In this document: in pieces, positions 10,201 to 20,153 of the stretch
How the letters are laid out: each line of letters opens with the position of its first letter
Numbering within the stretch: position 1 is the first letter of the stretch
NCBI GenBank assembly: GCA_018466975.1
Contig: CM031555.1
Location: forward strand, 3,100,001 to 3,164,000
Direction: 5' to 3'
Origin: Sparassis latifolia
Lineage: Eukaryota; Basidiomycota; Agaricomycetes; Polyporales; Sparassidaceae
DNA: 64,000 nt
Notes under the pieces: generated by a model
Told to the model about the DNA's origin: nothing
Database searches by the model: none
The model's input: the letters and a program-made list of their open reading frames with translations, nothing else
Made by a program: the position numbers and the translations under genes

Positions 10201-13200
10201 ATGGCCAGCACTTGCGAGAACTATGGTCATCTGAACGGCAGCAGCTGTGACTGTCCCCCCGGCTTCGGCGGCTCGACTTGCTCGCAGCCGGGCTGTGGCG
10301 GAAACTTGTTTCAGGGCTCTGGGCGGTCAGTAGCATCCCTATCTGGCGGCTCCTCGTCTTTTGCGAATATTACAGGATGCTCGTGCCAGAGTGGTTGGAC
10401 TGGGACAGGCTGCAACGTATGCCAGAGCACGAGCGCATGCGAAGCCGGATTTACAAGCTCGGGATCCTCGCAGAGCCCTGCGAGCGGGCTAACGGGATCG
10501 CAGTCCGGTCAGAACAGCACTCTGACTTGCAATATCGCGCCCCGAGTATACGCTGCGAGTGAGATGAGCTGCCAGGTTGTGGTAGGTCTCCCACATAAAC
10601 TCCGAAAACTTGGGTTCACAAGCTTCTCCCGGCGGTATAGAACCCTACACTGCAAAGCATTTATCCCCTATCATCGACACTCAACATCCTCCGCACGCTT
10701 AACCCCACCCTCACTCCGCTCCCCAATGTCACCGGCTTCGGCTCTGCCGGATCAATCTACGCGCAGCTTTTCTACGACGGTGTCGAGCAGTTCTACTGCA
10801 ACGCCGACTCGTGCTCTCAGGATCTGGGAAATTCAACGTCCACAGACGGTAGCTCTGACTGGACATGCCAAAATCTGCAGTGCACCTGCATTGCAAACAC
10901 GAGCTTCTGCGGGGGAGTCCCGCATTCGGACCTCACGCAGACGATCGACGGGCTGACCGGCACGCTCGCCATCTCCTGCGACGCGCTCTCCACCGAGAAC
11001 AACACCGCGAGTTGCGCCTTCAAGCAGTCTATCATAGACGCCGTGTTCGGGGCCTCCGGCCTCACCCTCACTGGTTGTGCGTTCGGCGAGTGTGTCAGTC
11101 AGAACGTCATCGACACCATCAACTCGAACATCACGGGCTCCTCCGGAAACACTGGCAGCAAGGGCAAGCAGCTGAGTGGTGGCGTTATTGCTGGCCTTGC
11201 AGTCGTAGGTGGTCTCATCGGGCTCGCACTGCTGTTCTTGGTGTACGGTTGGATCAATCAGCGGCGCGCCAGAAAGTCCGGAGCGAGTGCGGCCGGGCAC
11301 ACCGGTGGTGTCGCAGTAGACTGGGCGGACGTCAGTTACTTCGTGCCTGCCACAGGTAACGCGCGCTGGCTAGGCGGTTCCTTGAGGAGACGGCGTGCGC
11401 GCGACCTGAACAACCATAAAGTCGTGTTGGATGCTGTCGGTGGTCATGTCCCGGCTGGACAGATGATGGCGATTATGGGGCCTAGTGGTGAGCATCGAAA
11501 CATGAGGGTACTCACAATTTCGTCTCACAAGGATGGCAGGTGCCGGCAAGACGACCTTGATAGAAATCCTCGCCGGGAAAAGAAAGTCGGGTCACACCAC
11601 GGGCGTCGTGACATACCCTGTGTCAAGTACCGTGGTCAAACGTGCTCCGCAGATTGGCTTTGTTCCGCAGCAAGACATCCTCCCACCGACGCTCACGGTG
11701 CACGAGGCCCTCTTCTTCGCCGCCCGCCTGCGCCTGTCCGAGTGCATCCCCGACTCAGACAAGCGTGCGCGCGTGGACGACGTGCTCGAGAAGTTGGGCA
11801 TCTCGCACATTCGCGACGTTCGGATCGGCGATGGCGAGAAGAGGGGCATCAGCGGTGGTGAGATGCGGCGGGTTAGCATTGGCCTCGAGCTTGTCGCGAA
11901 GCCGGACGTGTTGATTCTCGACGAGCCTACTTCCGGACTCGACTCTGTATCCGCTGCGAAGGTAGCCACCGTGTTGCATGGGCTCGCGCATGATGTGGAG
12001 AACCCGACCGCTGTGATTGCGTCGATACACCAGCCCAGGTACGTTGGACTAGCAGTTAGGAATAATGTTGCTGACCACCTGTAACTCATTATAGCTCGCG
12101 ACTATACCAAACCTTTGATCAGATCCTCGTGCTCGCGCAAGGGCGCGCGATTTATTCCGGCGAAGGTGGCGCCGCGCCTGCAGAGCACTTTACCGCTCAG
12201 GGCATCCCTTACAAGGCAGGCTACAACGTGGCGGACTACCTGTTAGAAGTTGCTAGCGACCCTCCCGTCGGTCTCTTCCAGTGCATCAAAAGCGTGAACA
12301 CCAGAAGTCGCGATGACGCGGAGAAGGCGTCGAGTAGCGAAGTACTGGCATCAGGCGACGACGCGGAGAAAGGTAATGCCAGCAGGTCGTTGCCTCCGCT
12401 GCCCGCCATCGCAGCGCCGAAACACAAGCGGACACACCGCCTTGGGCCAAAGTATGCGACCACCTTCTTGACACAGCTGGAAGTTCTCTCGGGTAGGGAG
12501 TGGAAGATTTTGAGAAGGTGAGGATCCGCGTTTGTCTATACTTTGTGCCTGTTCCTAACTTTATCGTCTCTTCTAGAGATTACACCTTGTTCTTTGCGCA
12601 CATCGCCGTTGCCTGTGTCTTGGGTGTGATCTGCGGTACGTTCTATCACGCGTCGATTTTTTCGTTAGCTCAGTGTTGATCTCGTTGATAGGTGGCTTAT
12701 ACTACCAGACAGGCGTTAGTATTGCCGGATTCCAGTCACGCATTGGATGCCTATTTTTCTTAGTCAGTCGCTCCTTGGTCGACTTTTATGACCTGATCAA
12801 TAATATCCTACAGGGCGCCCTCATAGCTTTCTCCTCACTCAGTGCGCTGTACAACATCGTAGACATCCGACCGTTGTTTTTGAGAGAGCGGTCTGCTTCC
12901 TACTACAGGTCAGCTCATGTCGTCAACGTCGCGGCGAACAGTCTATTTACGTTTGAGTGTGTAGCCCGACTGCATGGTTGCTATCACGAGTCATCTTCGA
13001 CGTACTCCCGCTGCGAGTGATTCCGACGATCATCGTCGGGACGATGTCAGTTTACCTTGGTTTTAAGGTGCCTATTGCTTGTCACTGAACGAATACTTCT
13101 AGTACATACTGGATGGTGGGCTTGGCACATGATGCCGCGCATTTCTTCAAGTTCCTCTTGATCTTAGTGTTGTACACCCTCGGAATGACACTCTTCGTGA

Positions 13201-13695
13201 GGGCGACGTTTCACAGACTACTACGTTCGTTTTACTGATACCGCTTGACTGACAGAACTTCCTGCTCGCCTGCGTATTCCGCAATGGCGGAATCGCCATC
13301 CTCTTGAGTGCTCTCCTCGCCCTGTACCAGATGACGTATGCCGGCTTCTTCTTGCACCTCACGAGCATCCCGCCGGTGCTCCGCTGGCTGCAATGGCTGT
13401 GCCCGCTCAAGTACACGCTCGAGGCGCTCTCCGTCAATGAGGTCGGCTCCGGCCTGCAGATCCAGGACACGCTCGCAGGTGTTCCCGTGGAAGTGTCCGC
13501 CAGCCTGATCATGCAGATGGTCAGTGTTCGTTCTGCATCCTCGCCGGTCGATGCGCTGACTTTTTCTGCTACTAGCTGTTTGGCTTCGGCGAAAATAATT
13601 ACTACAGAGACGTGCTGGTGCTGTTTGCGTTCATCGCCGGGTTCGGGTTGGGCGTGATCGGGGTCGTCTGGTTCAAGGTGCGGGAGAGACGCTGA
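10201..13695 (+). CDS. ADP1: ADP1-like ABCG-family half transporter with EGF-like ectodomain
   Basis: ATP-driven membrane transporter of unknown substrate. Seen in order: cysteine-rich EGF-like repeats (CDCPPGFGGSTC, CSCQSGWTGTGCNVC); a long luminal region with paired cysteines (about to 11150); one TM helix (GVIAGLAVVGGLIGLALLFL); an ABC domain with Walker A (MGPSG/AGKTTL, split by an intron at about 11488-11533), signature ISGGEMRRVSIGLEL, Walker B DVLILDEPTSGLDS and H-loop ASIHQP; and the ABC2 membrane domain (RDYTLFFAHIAVA, GGLYYQTG, AGFFLHLTSIPPVLRWLQW, YTLEALSVNEV). This matches fungal ADP1. Many short introns lie in the membrane half. The N-terminus is uncertain: ATG 10201 opens the frame, but no signal peptide precedes the cysteine-rich part, so a 5' exon may be missing. 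Confidence 0.88.
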
Positions 13696-14226
13696 GGTAC
13701 ATCGTTCCGAGTTATAGATTGGCATAGCAGGGATTAGGGATTTTCTTGGACTTCGTTTCCGATGTATTGTATGTATCATGTTCGATTAGTACGGAATACA
13801 GGATAGACGGGCTCTGTTATTTAAAACTTATCGACTTTCGTACGCGGGATGCAGGAGCCCGAAGACAGCTGGCCGAGACGTCAAAACGCCAGCTTCCATC
13901 CGCTCACTCGACGGAAGAGCACCAGAAGACCAAGTGCTGGATGCAACAATATCTAGAAGAGCAAGTCCGCTGGAACCCAGGGAGGAACCGACTGATCGGC
14001 AAGGCGTTCATTATTCATTATTACGACAAAAGTCCCCGAAAGCACCACAACTTCAAAGTTCAAAGTCCAACAATGCAAACGCCGTACGGCCACTGCACAG
14101 CCACTCGTAAACGATGTGGGCTAAAGTCTGGTCTGAACAGCCCATTGACCCACTCGCTAAACCGATAGTCAGAGTTCGGCCCCGGAGCAACGGAAAGTAA
14201 AACGCGTACAGGGAGCCTTTCCTGCT
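13696..14226. other. Convergent intergenic region
   Basis: 531 bp between the ADP1-like gene and the first cerato-platanin. No gene recognised. Confidence 0.4.
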
Positions 14227-14652
14227 TTACAGCCCGCATTGAGACGCATCCACCTGTACCGCAGTCGCATTCACCCGGCCCAAGAACACTGCCTGGTTAT
14301 TCGTCAACGCGTTCATTGCCTCCTCCGAGAGGTTGAAGCCCTCGGTGGCGACATCGATCGCGAGGACGGTGATGGTCGTCGTGCCGTACGTCAGCTCGTA
14401 GCACGTACCGCACGCGGCCGAGTTCCACCCAGTGATGGTGTACGCGCCTCCGATGTATGGGAAGTCAGGAAGGGAGCCGAAAGTGGTGTAGCCCTTGGTC
14501 TCGAGCCCATTCGCGCCGTCTGAGCATGCGACGTAGCTGAGCGACTCCGAAGCGTTGTCGTAGGTCGTATCGTACGAGACGGACACCGTCTGCGCGAGGA
14601 CGGCGGGAGTAAAGACGATGGAGAGAGCGGCAACGATGGCAGAAAACTTCAT
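14227..14652 (-). CDS. Cerato-platanin family secreted protein (copy 1)
   Basis: Small secreted, cell-wall-associated protein. The family has an expansin-like double-psi beta-barrel, binds chitin oligomers and can elicit plant responses. Intronless, 141 residues, standard length. Signal peptide (residues 1-20, ends AVLA/QT). The mature start is VSVSYDTTYD, with the four conserved cysteines in VACSDG, CGTC and SQCGL, plus GYTTFGSLPDFPYIGG and FNLSEEAMNALT. N-glycosylation sequons (NAS, NLS, NAT) are visible. A TATA-like ATATAAA lies about 95 nt upstream (+ strand 14744-14750). One of five recognisable genes and three relics in this window. Confidence 0.93.
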   Translation of the reverse strand: MKFSAIVAALSIVFTPAVLAQTVSVSYDTTYDNASESLSYVACSDGANGLETKGYTTFGSLPDFPYIGGAYTITGWNSAACGTCYELTYGTTTITVLAIDVATEGFNLSEEAMNALTNNQAVFLGRVNATAVQVDASQCGL

Positions 14653-15737
14653 AATGGTGGACGTTTATCACGGGAGAAAGAGGCTGGTGCAGTACTGAAC
14701 AGCTGGAGAGGAGCTGATGGGGTGGAGAGCCTCTCTTCGGGAATTTATATCTCTGCAGCACGAGAGTCTTGGCGAGTCGGCGAACGCGGAGTCACAGGAG
14801 CAAGAGAATACGGCATACGCGTACAATCACCGCGTGCGATGCAGCTCGGCTGCACTTCACACGCAGTAAAACCGGTAGAAATCGTCCCGTCAGGTAAACG
14901 AGGGTCGAATTTCGTCTCACCACGGACAGAGAAGCCGAGCCAGCGTGGTGAATGTGAGATTTGGCGCTATACCCGTCCCGCCAAGAGCTTCGATTCCCAA
15001 GACAGGGTAGCTCCGGTGCTGAATTCCAAAATGCAGAGAGACATGATATTTCCAGTTGGCAATCCTCGGGATGGTGGGCATGGCACGCCCATGTGTGTGT
15101 TAGAGGCCATCGCGGGGTTCATGGCCGCGTACAAGAGCGGGTAGTGAGCACATGGTAGCAGCAGACGGGCGGGACTAGTGATGATGATACTTTGACATGC
15201 TCGGCCATGATGTAGACCATCAGGTGATGATTCGTCGAAGCCTGAACTCGAAGCCTCGAAGACGCAGAGCGGCCAGCTGAGATCAGTAAACTCCCAACTG
15301 ATTTACAGATAGTAAACACAGTACCCGCCAAGTGCGATACGAGTTCAAGACGCTTTTGCCGCTGCAGGACATACTTATTCAAGATTGTTTAACAGACTCC
15401 AGTAATTACGCGACGCGAAAAAAGGCAAGAAATATACAACGCCTTCGTGGCTGAGATTCAAATCGGGAGGTCATTACATAATACAGTATCTATTACAAGA
15501 AAGGAAGTCTGACTACTATATATGTAAGGGAAGAAAGAAAGGATCAGCGATGGCCGTGAAAACGACGCGAAAAAATGGGCAAATGTTTCAAAGGTGATGT
15601 ACCGTATATAAGCCTTCAAAAAACCCACTGAAAATAACGAACTTCCTAGCAAAGTCCGAGTCTTTCCGCGCTGAGAGGGAGCGTCAGAATATTTATCATC
15701 GAACGACTACATTTACATAAAAGTGAATGAGACTTAC
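14653..15737. other. Intergenic region between cerato-platanin copies 1 and 2
   Basis: 1.1 kb holding the copy 1 promoter and copy 2 3' flank. Small open frames have no recognisable features. Confidence 0.4.
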
Positions 15738-16178
15738 TCAAAATTCAGGCGTTCCCGAAAGTCCACACTGAGACTGGCTGACTTGTAAAGCAGTAGCAGT
15801 CACCTTCTCGGCAGCTACAGCCTCTCCATCTGTTAACGTATCCATGGCCTCCTCCGAAATGTTGACTCCTCCAGAAGCATAGTTGACTACGAGGACCGTG
15901 ACCGTCCCACCCTCATAGGTCAGGTTCCAGCACGTCCAACAATTAGGCGAATCAAATCCCTGCGCAAGGGCAGATCCTCCGAGGAACGGGAAATTGGGGA
16001 GTTGGCCGATGGTGATGAGGTCGCCGGAGTGCAAGCCGCTCGCGTTCCAGCAGGATAAACTGGCAACGGGATCGGACGCGTCGTCGTAGGTTGTGTCGTA
16101 AGACACGGACACGGAGGTCTGAGAGAGGACGGCTGGTGCAGAGAGCAAGGAGACGGCTGCGACGGAGTAAACCTTCAT
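15738..16178 (-). CDS. Cerato-platanin family protein, divergent copy 2
   Basis: Same family as its neighbours but the most diverged intact copy. 146 residues, intronless, signal peptide ending VLS/QT. Conserved: VSVSYDTTYDDAS, GQLPNFPFLGG, CWTCWNLTY, ISEEAMDTLT and SQCGL. The four cysteines are retained, but the first lies in SLSCWNASGL rather than VACSDGANGL and the second pair reads NCWTC instead of GCGTC. The Val-rich segment VTVLVVNYAS replaces the usual ITVLAVDTA. The carboxy end is extended by SGTPEF. Divergence with an open frame suggests retained function or a subfamily role (inference). Confidence 0.92.
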   Translation of the reverse strand: MKVYSVAAVSLLSAPAVLSQTSVSVSYDTTYDDASDPVASLSCWNASGLHSGDLITIGQLPNFPFLGGSALAQGFDSPNCWTCWNLTYEGGTVTVLVVNYASGGVNISEEAMDTLTDGEAVAAEKVTATALQVSQSQCGLSGTPEF

Positions 16179-16524
16179 GCCAGTAGACGGAAGTGGTCCG
16201 GAGTAGACTGAGATGAGTGCGGGCGATTGTTCGAGATTGACACAGATTATGTTCTTATACCATACATGAATGAACGACGCGGACTTCCCAAGCTATGCTG
16301 TTAAGACCGAGAGCACGAACCTGAGAACGCACAGCGGGCTTGATCTCCCGCTTCGTGGCTGCGTAGCCGCCGTCCATTATTTCCTGCGCTTTACAAAGTG
16401 GACCAAGTTTCATCTCCTGATTCAGTGATTGAGAAGATGGTAAACGGTATCACGATACCATACACGGTCAGCGGAAAATACAACAAAGTAGACAATTTAC
16501 TTCTCAGGAATACCGACTTTGACC
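16179..16524. other. Intergenic region upstream of cerato-platanin copy 2
   Basis: 346 bp. A TATA-like ggtataag occurs on the minus strand near 16257. Nothing else recognised. Confidence 0.4.
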
Positions 16525-17409
16525 TCAAGGCGAGCTAATCTTCCCTGGCCAGAACGCCTGCCCACCCTTGTTCTCCTCATACCAAGGCGTGTCATGGGCC
16601 AAAATGACCCGTACCCGCCGATTCTCCTGCAGTTCCTTGATCCGTCCAAAATGCTCCTTCGCCTGCTGCACGTCCACATGCGCACAGCCCCACCTGTCTG
16701 TGCGCGCAATTTGCGCCTCTCCGTGGATCAGCCGCCAGTCGTGGGCGCTGTCGCCGGCAAGGTAAACCCAACCTCCGTCAGGCGACGTGCGCACCAGCGC
16801 GTTGAGGTGCCCCGGGAGATGTCCAGGCGCGTCAACGAGATACAAGCTCCCATCGCCGTAGAAATCGAGTGCGCGGGGAAAAGGACCGATCGGCTTCCAC
16901 GCGTCGTCGATCTCGAGGAACTCTGTCCGATCCTGCGGGAGGAGGTCGGATGCGGACATAGAATTGGGGTCTGCGGGATATCCAGGCTCGAAGAGAGAGC
17001 GCGAGGCGCCGCCGACGATAAATTTGGCGCCGGTGAAGGGCGTGGTGTCGCCGTAGTGATCTAGGTGGATGTGGGAGATGCAGACCGTTTGGATCTGCGC
17101 AGGATCCGCCCCACCCGCTCGCAGCGACTCCGCGACATCTTGAGGCACATTAATGTGGAACGGCATCGTGCGAATGCGATGAACAATGGCTGGGGGAAGC
17201 CGTTCCCAGTCGCGGCGCACGCCGAGGTCAAAGAGGAGAGTCGCACCGGTGACAGAGTGCGTGAAGAGGAAGGAGAGTGCTGGAAGAACAGAGGTGTCCT
17301 CCGCAGACGCTGTGTCGAGAATCCATGGAAGCGGTATTTCGACATGGCCCGCCTCTAGAGCGGAGACGTCGCACCACGCCTGATTGCGAGAAGGAGGAGG
17401 AAGACTCAT
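16525..17409 (-). CDS. Metallo-beta-lactamase-fold hydrolase (lactonase-like)
   Basis: Predicted dinuclear-zinc hydrolase, intronless, 294 residues, no signal peptide, so probably cytosolic. The metal-binding set is complete: SHIHLDHYGD (HxHxDH), PGHLPGHLN, a bridging Asp in AGDSAHDW, and a late His in LAHDTPW. The arrangement resembles quorum-quenching lactonase-like members of the superfamily, many of which act on esters or lactones; the real substrate cannot be deduced. It lies between cerato-platanin copies 2 and 3 in the same orientation, but there is no sign of a biosynthetic cluster. Start at the ATG giving MSLPPPSRNQ, just before the first conserved strand. Confidence 0.88.
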   Translation of the reverse strand: MSLPPPSRNQAWCDVSALEAGHVEIPLPWILDTASAEDTSVLPALSFLFTHSVTGATLLFDLGVRRDWERLPPAIVHRIRTMPFHINVPQDVAESLRAGGADPAQIQTVCISHIHLDHYGDTTPFTGAKFIVGGASRSLFEPGYPADPNSMSASDLLPQDRTEFLEIDDAWKPIGPFPRALDFYGDGSLYLVDAPGHLPGHLNALVRTSPDGGWVYLAGDSAHDWRLIHGEAQIARTDRWGCAHVDVQQAKEHFGRIKELQENRRVRVILAHDTPWYEENKGGQAFWPGKISSP

Positions 17410-18237
17410 CGGCCGCTCTCGAGTTTCTGAGTCACTGTAAGTGTGTTGCTTGAAGCCAATAATTCAGCGCATTGGCAGAACAACGCTCATATATGTTGGA
17501 ACCTACAAAGCAAAGGACTTTATATGTTTTCTATGGATGTGATCATGATCATCGATCAGGACAGTTATGCCACTTTATGCCACTCCGAGATACTTACTAC
17601 TGTCTTACCCGGGTCCCCGATTCTATCGCCGTCAGCTTAGTTAAAAGTTGATTTGATGTCAAAGTACGAGAGATCTGAGAAGTGATGCTGAAGCTTGGCT
17701 TGAAGCTTGAAGTGTGAAGCTGAAGCTTGAGCTGGAGCTGGAAGCTTGAAGTTAGATAAAACTTGGAGCGGAGTGTCTGTTAGTATACGTCAAAGACTCT
17801 AGTACGTTCTCTAGCGCCGAGAAGTCAAAAACCGCACCTAGCATTTATCAACTTCTCAAGCTCAAGCGCTCAAGCTCAAGGCCCGAGGTAGTCCGGACGA
17901 CTTGGACACCCGGAGAAACTGAGCGCGTTGAAATAAACCAATATAGTCAAGCTCAATCGCAAGTATGGCTTTGCGGCCATTGTTATACAACAAACGCTAA
18001 CGTCCAACGTCCGGTCATCATATGTGCAACTGTACAATGGGTTACAGAAAGTGCAGTTGTGTAGAAAGTCCGAAGTCCAATCCAAGATCCAATCCTAAAA
18101 TTACTGCATGAGTCCGACGACTTCATCGATTGCAACCGCGCGCAACGACTCGCGCACTGACAAGAAAACCCATTAAAATGGCTCAAAACCAAAAAAATAT
18201 GGACCGCAACACTCACTCAAAGTCGTTTGAGCAATAC
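17410..18237. other. Intergenic region with simple repeats
   Basis: No gene recognised. Contains the degenerate GAAGCTT / AAGCTC repeat tracts listed separately. Confidence 0.4.
17688..17882. repeat. Degenerate tandem repeats of GAAGCTTG and its complement
   Basis: At 17688-17755 the motif gaagcttg / gaagctgaagcttgagctg recurs with variations. At 17853-17882 the complementary tcaagctcaag recurs three times. The two tracts can pair as an imperfect inverted repeat around about 100 nt. Confidence 0.7.
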
Positions 18238-18666
18238 TCAGAGCCCACACTGGGACGCATCGACCTGCACTGCGGTGGCAGTTACCCTCCCGAGGAACTC
18301 CGCCTGCCCGTTCGTCAGCGCATTCATCGCCTCCTCCGAGAGGTTGAACCCTTCGGACGCGGTATCGACCGCAAGGACCGTGATGGTCGTTCCGTCGTAT
18401 GTTATCTCCCAGCACGTCCCGCACCCAGTTGAGTCCCAGCCCGTCACGGCAAAGGACCCTCCGACGTTGGGGAAATCGGGGAGCTCGCCAAGATAATTGT
18501 AACCGAGGTGCTCCAAGCCGTTCGGGCCATTGGAGCACGCTAGGTCATTAAGAGACTCTGCGGAGTTGTCGTAGGTGTTATCATATGAGACAGACACGCT
18601 CGTCTGTGCGAGGGCGATGGGAACGAAGAGCAGTGAAAGGCTGGCGAGAGCGGCGGTGAACTTCAT
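18238..18666 (-). CDS. Cerato-platanin family secreted protein (copy 3)
   Basis: Intronless, 142 residues. Signal peptide ends ALA/QT. The mature protein has VSVSYDNTYDNSAES, LACSNGPNGLEH, GELPDFPNVGG, GCGTCWEITYDG, FNLSEEAMNALT and SQCGL, with all four cysteines. Closest by eye to the intact plus-strand copy at 36003 (shared SVSVSYD.TYDNSAE, NGLEH.GY, TGWDSTGCGTCWE). Both carry a matching core promoter: GGTATAAA on the minus strand at 18772-18767, about 100 nt before the ATG. This pair is therefore the likeliest recent duplicate, now about 17 kb apart and inverted (inference). Confidence 0.93.
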   Translation of the reverse strand: MKFTAALASLSLLFVPIALAQTSVSVSYDNTYDNSAESLNDLACSNGPNGLEHLGYNYLGELPDFPNVGGSFAVTGWDSTGCGTCWEITYDGTTITVLAVDTASEGFNLSEEAMNALTNGQAEFLGRVTATAVQVDASQCGL

Positions 18667-20153
18667 GACGATCGTAATGGCGGATACGAAATATCAGAGC
18701 TGTGGAGAGGTATGAAGAGACGATTCGGGAAATCCGATGAGAGGGTGTCCTGTCCTGCTTGGAGCCTTTATACCTTCCGACGAGAGTGGTCATCGCAGGT
18801 TCCAGAGCCAAGCCAGACATAACAGTCATAACGCACGATGGGCACTGAGGTCCGTGTCCGATGCAACTCGGCCGTAAGAAGGGTCCACTACAAAGACAGG
18901 ACAACCCGACATCAACCCACCGCGAATAGAGATTTCGCTCCGCGGAATCAAAGTCTTGCCTGCCGCAAGCACCGCATGCCGTGCTGAAGCGTCCAGAGCG
19001 CAGTATATCGCGGTCGATGACCGCCGCGAAGCTCTCGGCGGCACGTATGCGAGACATCCCTGTAGCACGAGACATGGCCGTGGTCGAGGCATGTGCGATG
19101 ACCCATTGAAGAGCGCGGCCACAGAACACCGTCCTGCGGGCCCGCCGTTGACCGGACGCTACAAGCAGGCGTGACGCACATTCCCTGTTGAATGATATAG
19201 CCGTCAGCTGCTGATCCCTCTACCATAGAATGATGGGCTGAGACATTCGGATCTCAGACATCTGACTCGAGAAACTAACGTGGGCCAGCAGATGATGATG
19301 AAATCTGTGTATTTATACTGCAAGTAGGCGAGCAAGTGCGCCGAGGAACAGTCACAAACGTATACGAAAATACGCACTGGTAAGGGTTCTGTCTAGGAAG
19401 GATGTGGTCTGTGCTGCCATAAAGCAGCGGTGTCTTATGAGTACTGCGTTGGTCGGTGGTGGGGAGGTTGTAATGTCAAAGGGATGTGTCCGCGTGAGTA
19501 ATCTAGATGTAGTCATAAGAGGATAGCATAGTGGGAAGTATATGTATAGCAATAAAAAAGAAAACGAAAGAACGCCTCGTCATCGTACTCTGCTTATCTT
19601 GAATCCTGCTACCCTGCAAGTTCGTGCGTGCGTTCGTTGTGCTTTGTTTGCCATACGGCTTGCCCGTCGTTTGAGGCAGCTCATACTCTGTCGGACGGGA
19701 CGTGGACGCCGTCCAAGTGGGCCAGCAGAGAAAGACGGAATAAGTGGCATGTCAGACAGGTGTTTCCTCCATAGCCAGCAAGATAGGTCAAGCTCAAGTG
19801 TCATAGCTAACTAGTTACAGATGAGTACCTGAAAGACAGCGCCACAACGTGAACTCAGAGGAGCGGATATGGAAAGTCTTTTCAAATTAGGCAAGTGAGT
19901 ACAATCCTCTCGACCTTGCAATTGAGGAAAACGCTAGGTAACTAAGCATATCTAGCTACATGTCGACTTATATATACTCGACCTTGCATACACGCACACA
20001 GATATTGGCCTGACTGATGACTTGAAAGGTAGACGCCCTCAATTGCGCACTGTGACCGTGACGATCATGCATCATGATATTTGAGTGGCTTACGTAATTC
20101 TTGCTGAAAATCAGGTTCTCCCTTCGCACATTCCTTTCTGTCCTGAAGCAATA
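18667..20153. other. Intergenic region, cerato-platanin copy 3 / PFS2
   Basis: 1.5 kb divergent interval. Apart from the copy 3 TATA box near 18770 and a 27-nt string at 19291-19317 that recurs at 38279, nothing was recognised. An ATG at 20085 in frame with PFS2 would add 23 residues. Confidence 0.4.

Noticed and set aside
14227..18666. Cerato-platanins plus metallo-hydrolase as a biosynthetic cluster
   Set aside because: No core synthase, tailoring enzyme, transporter or shared regulator; adjacency alone is not enough.
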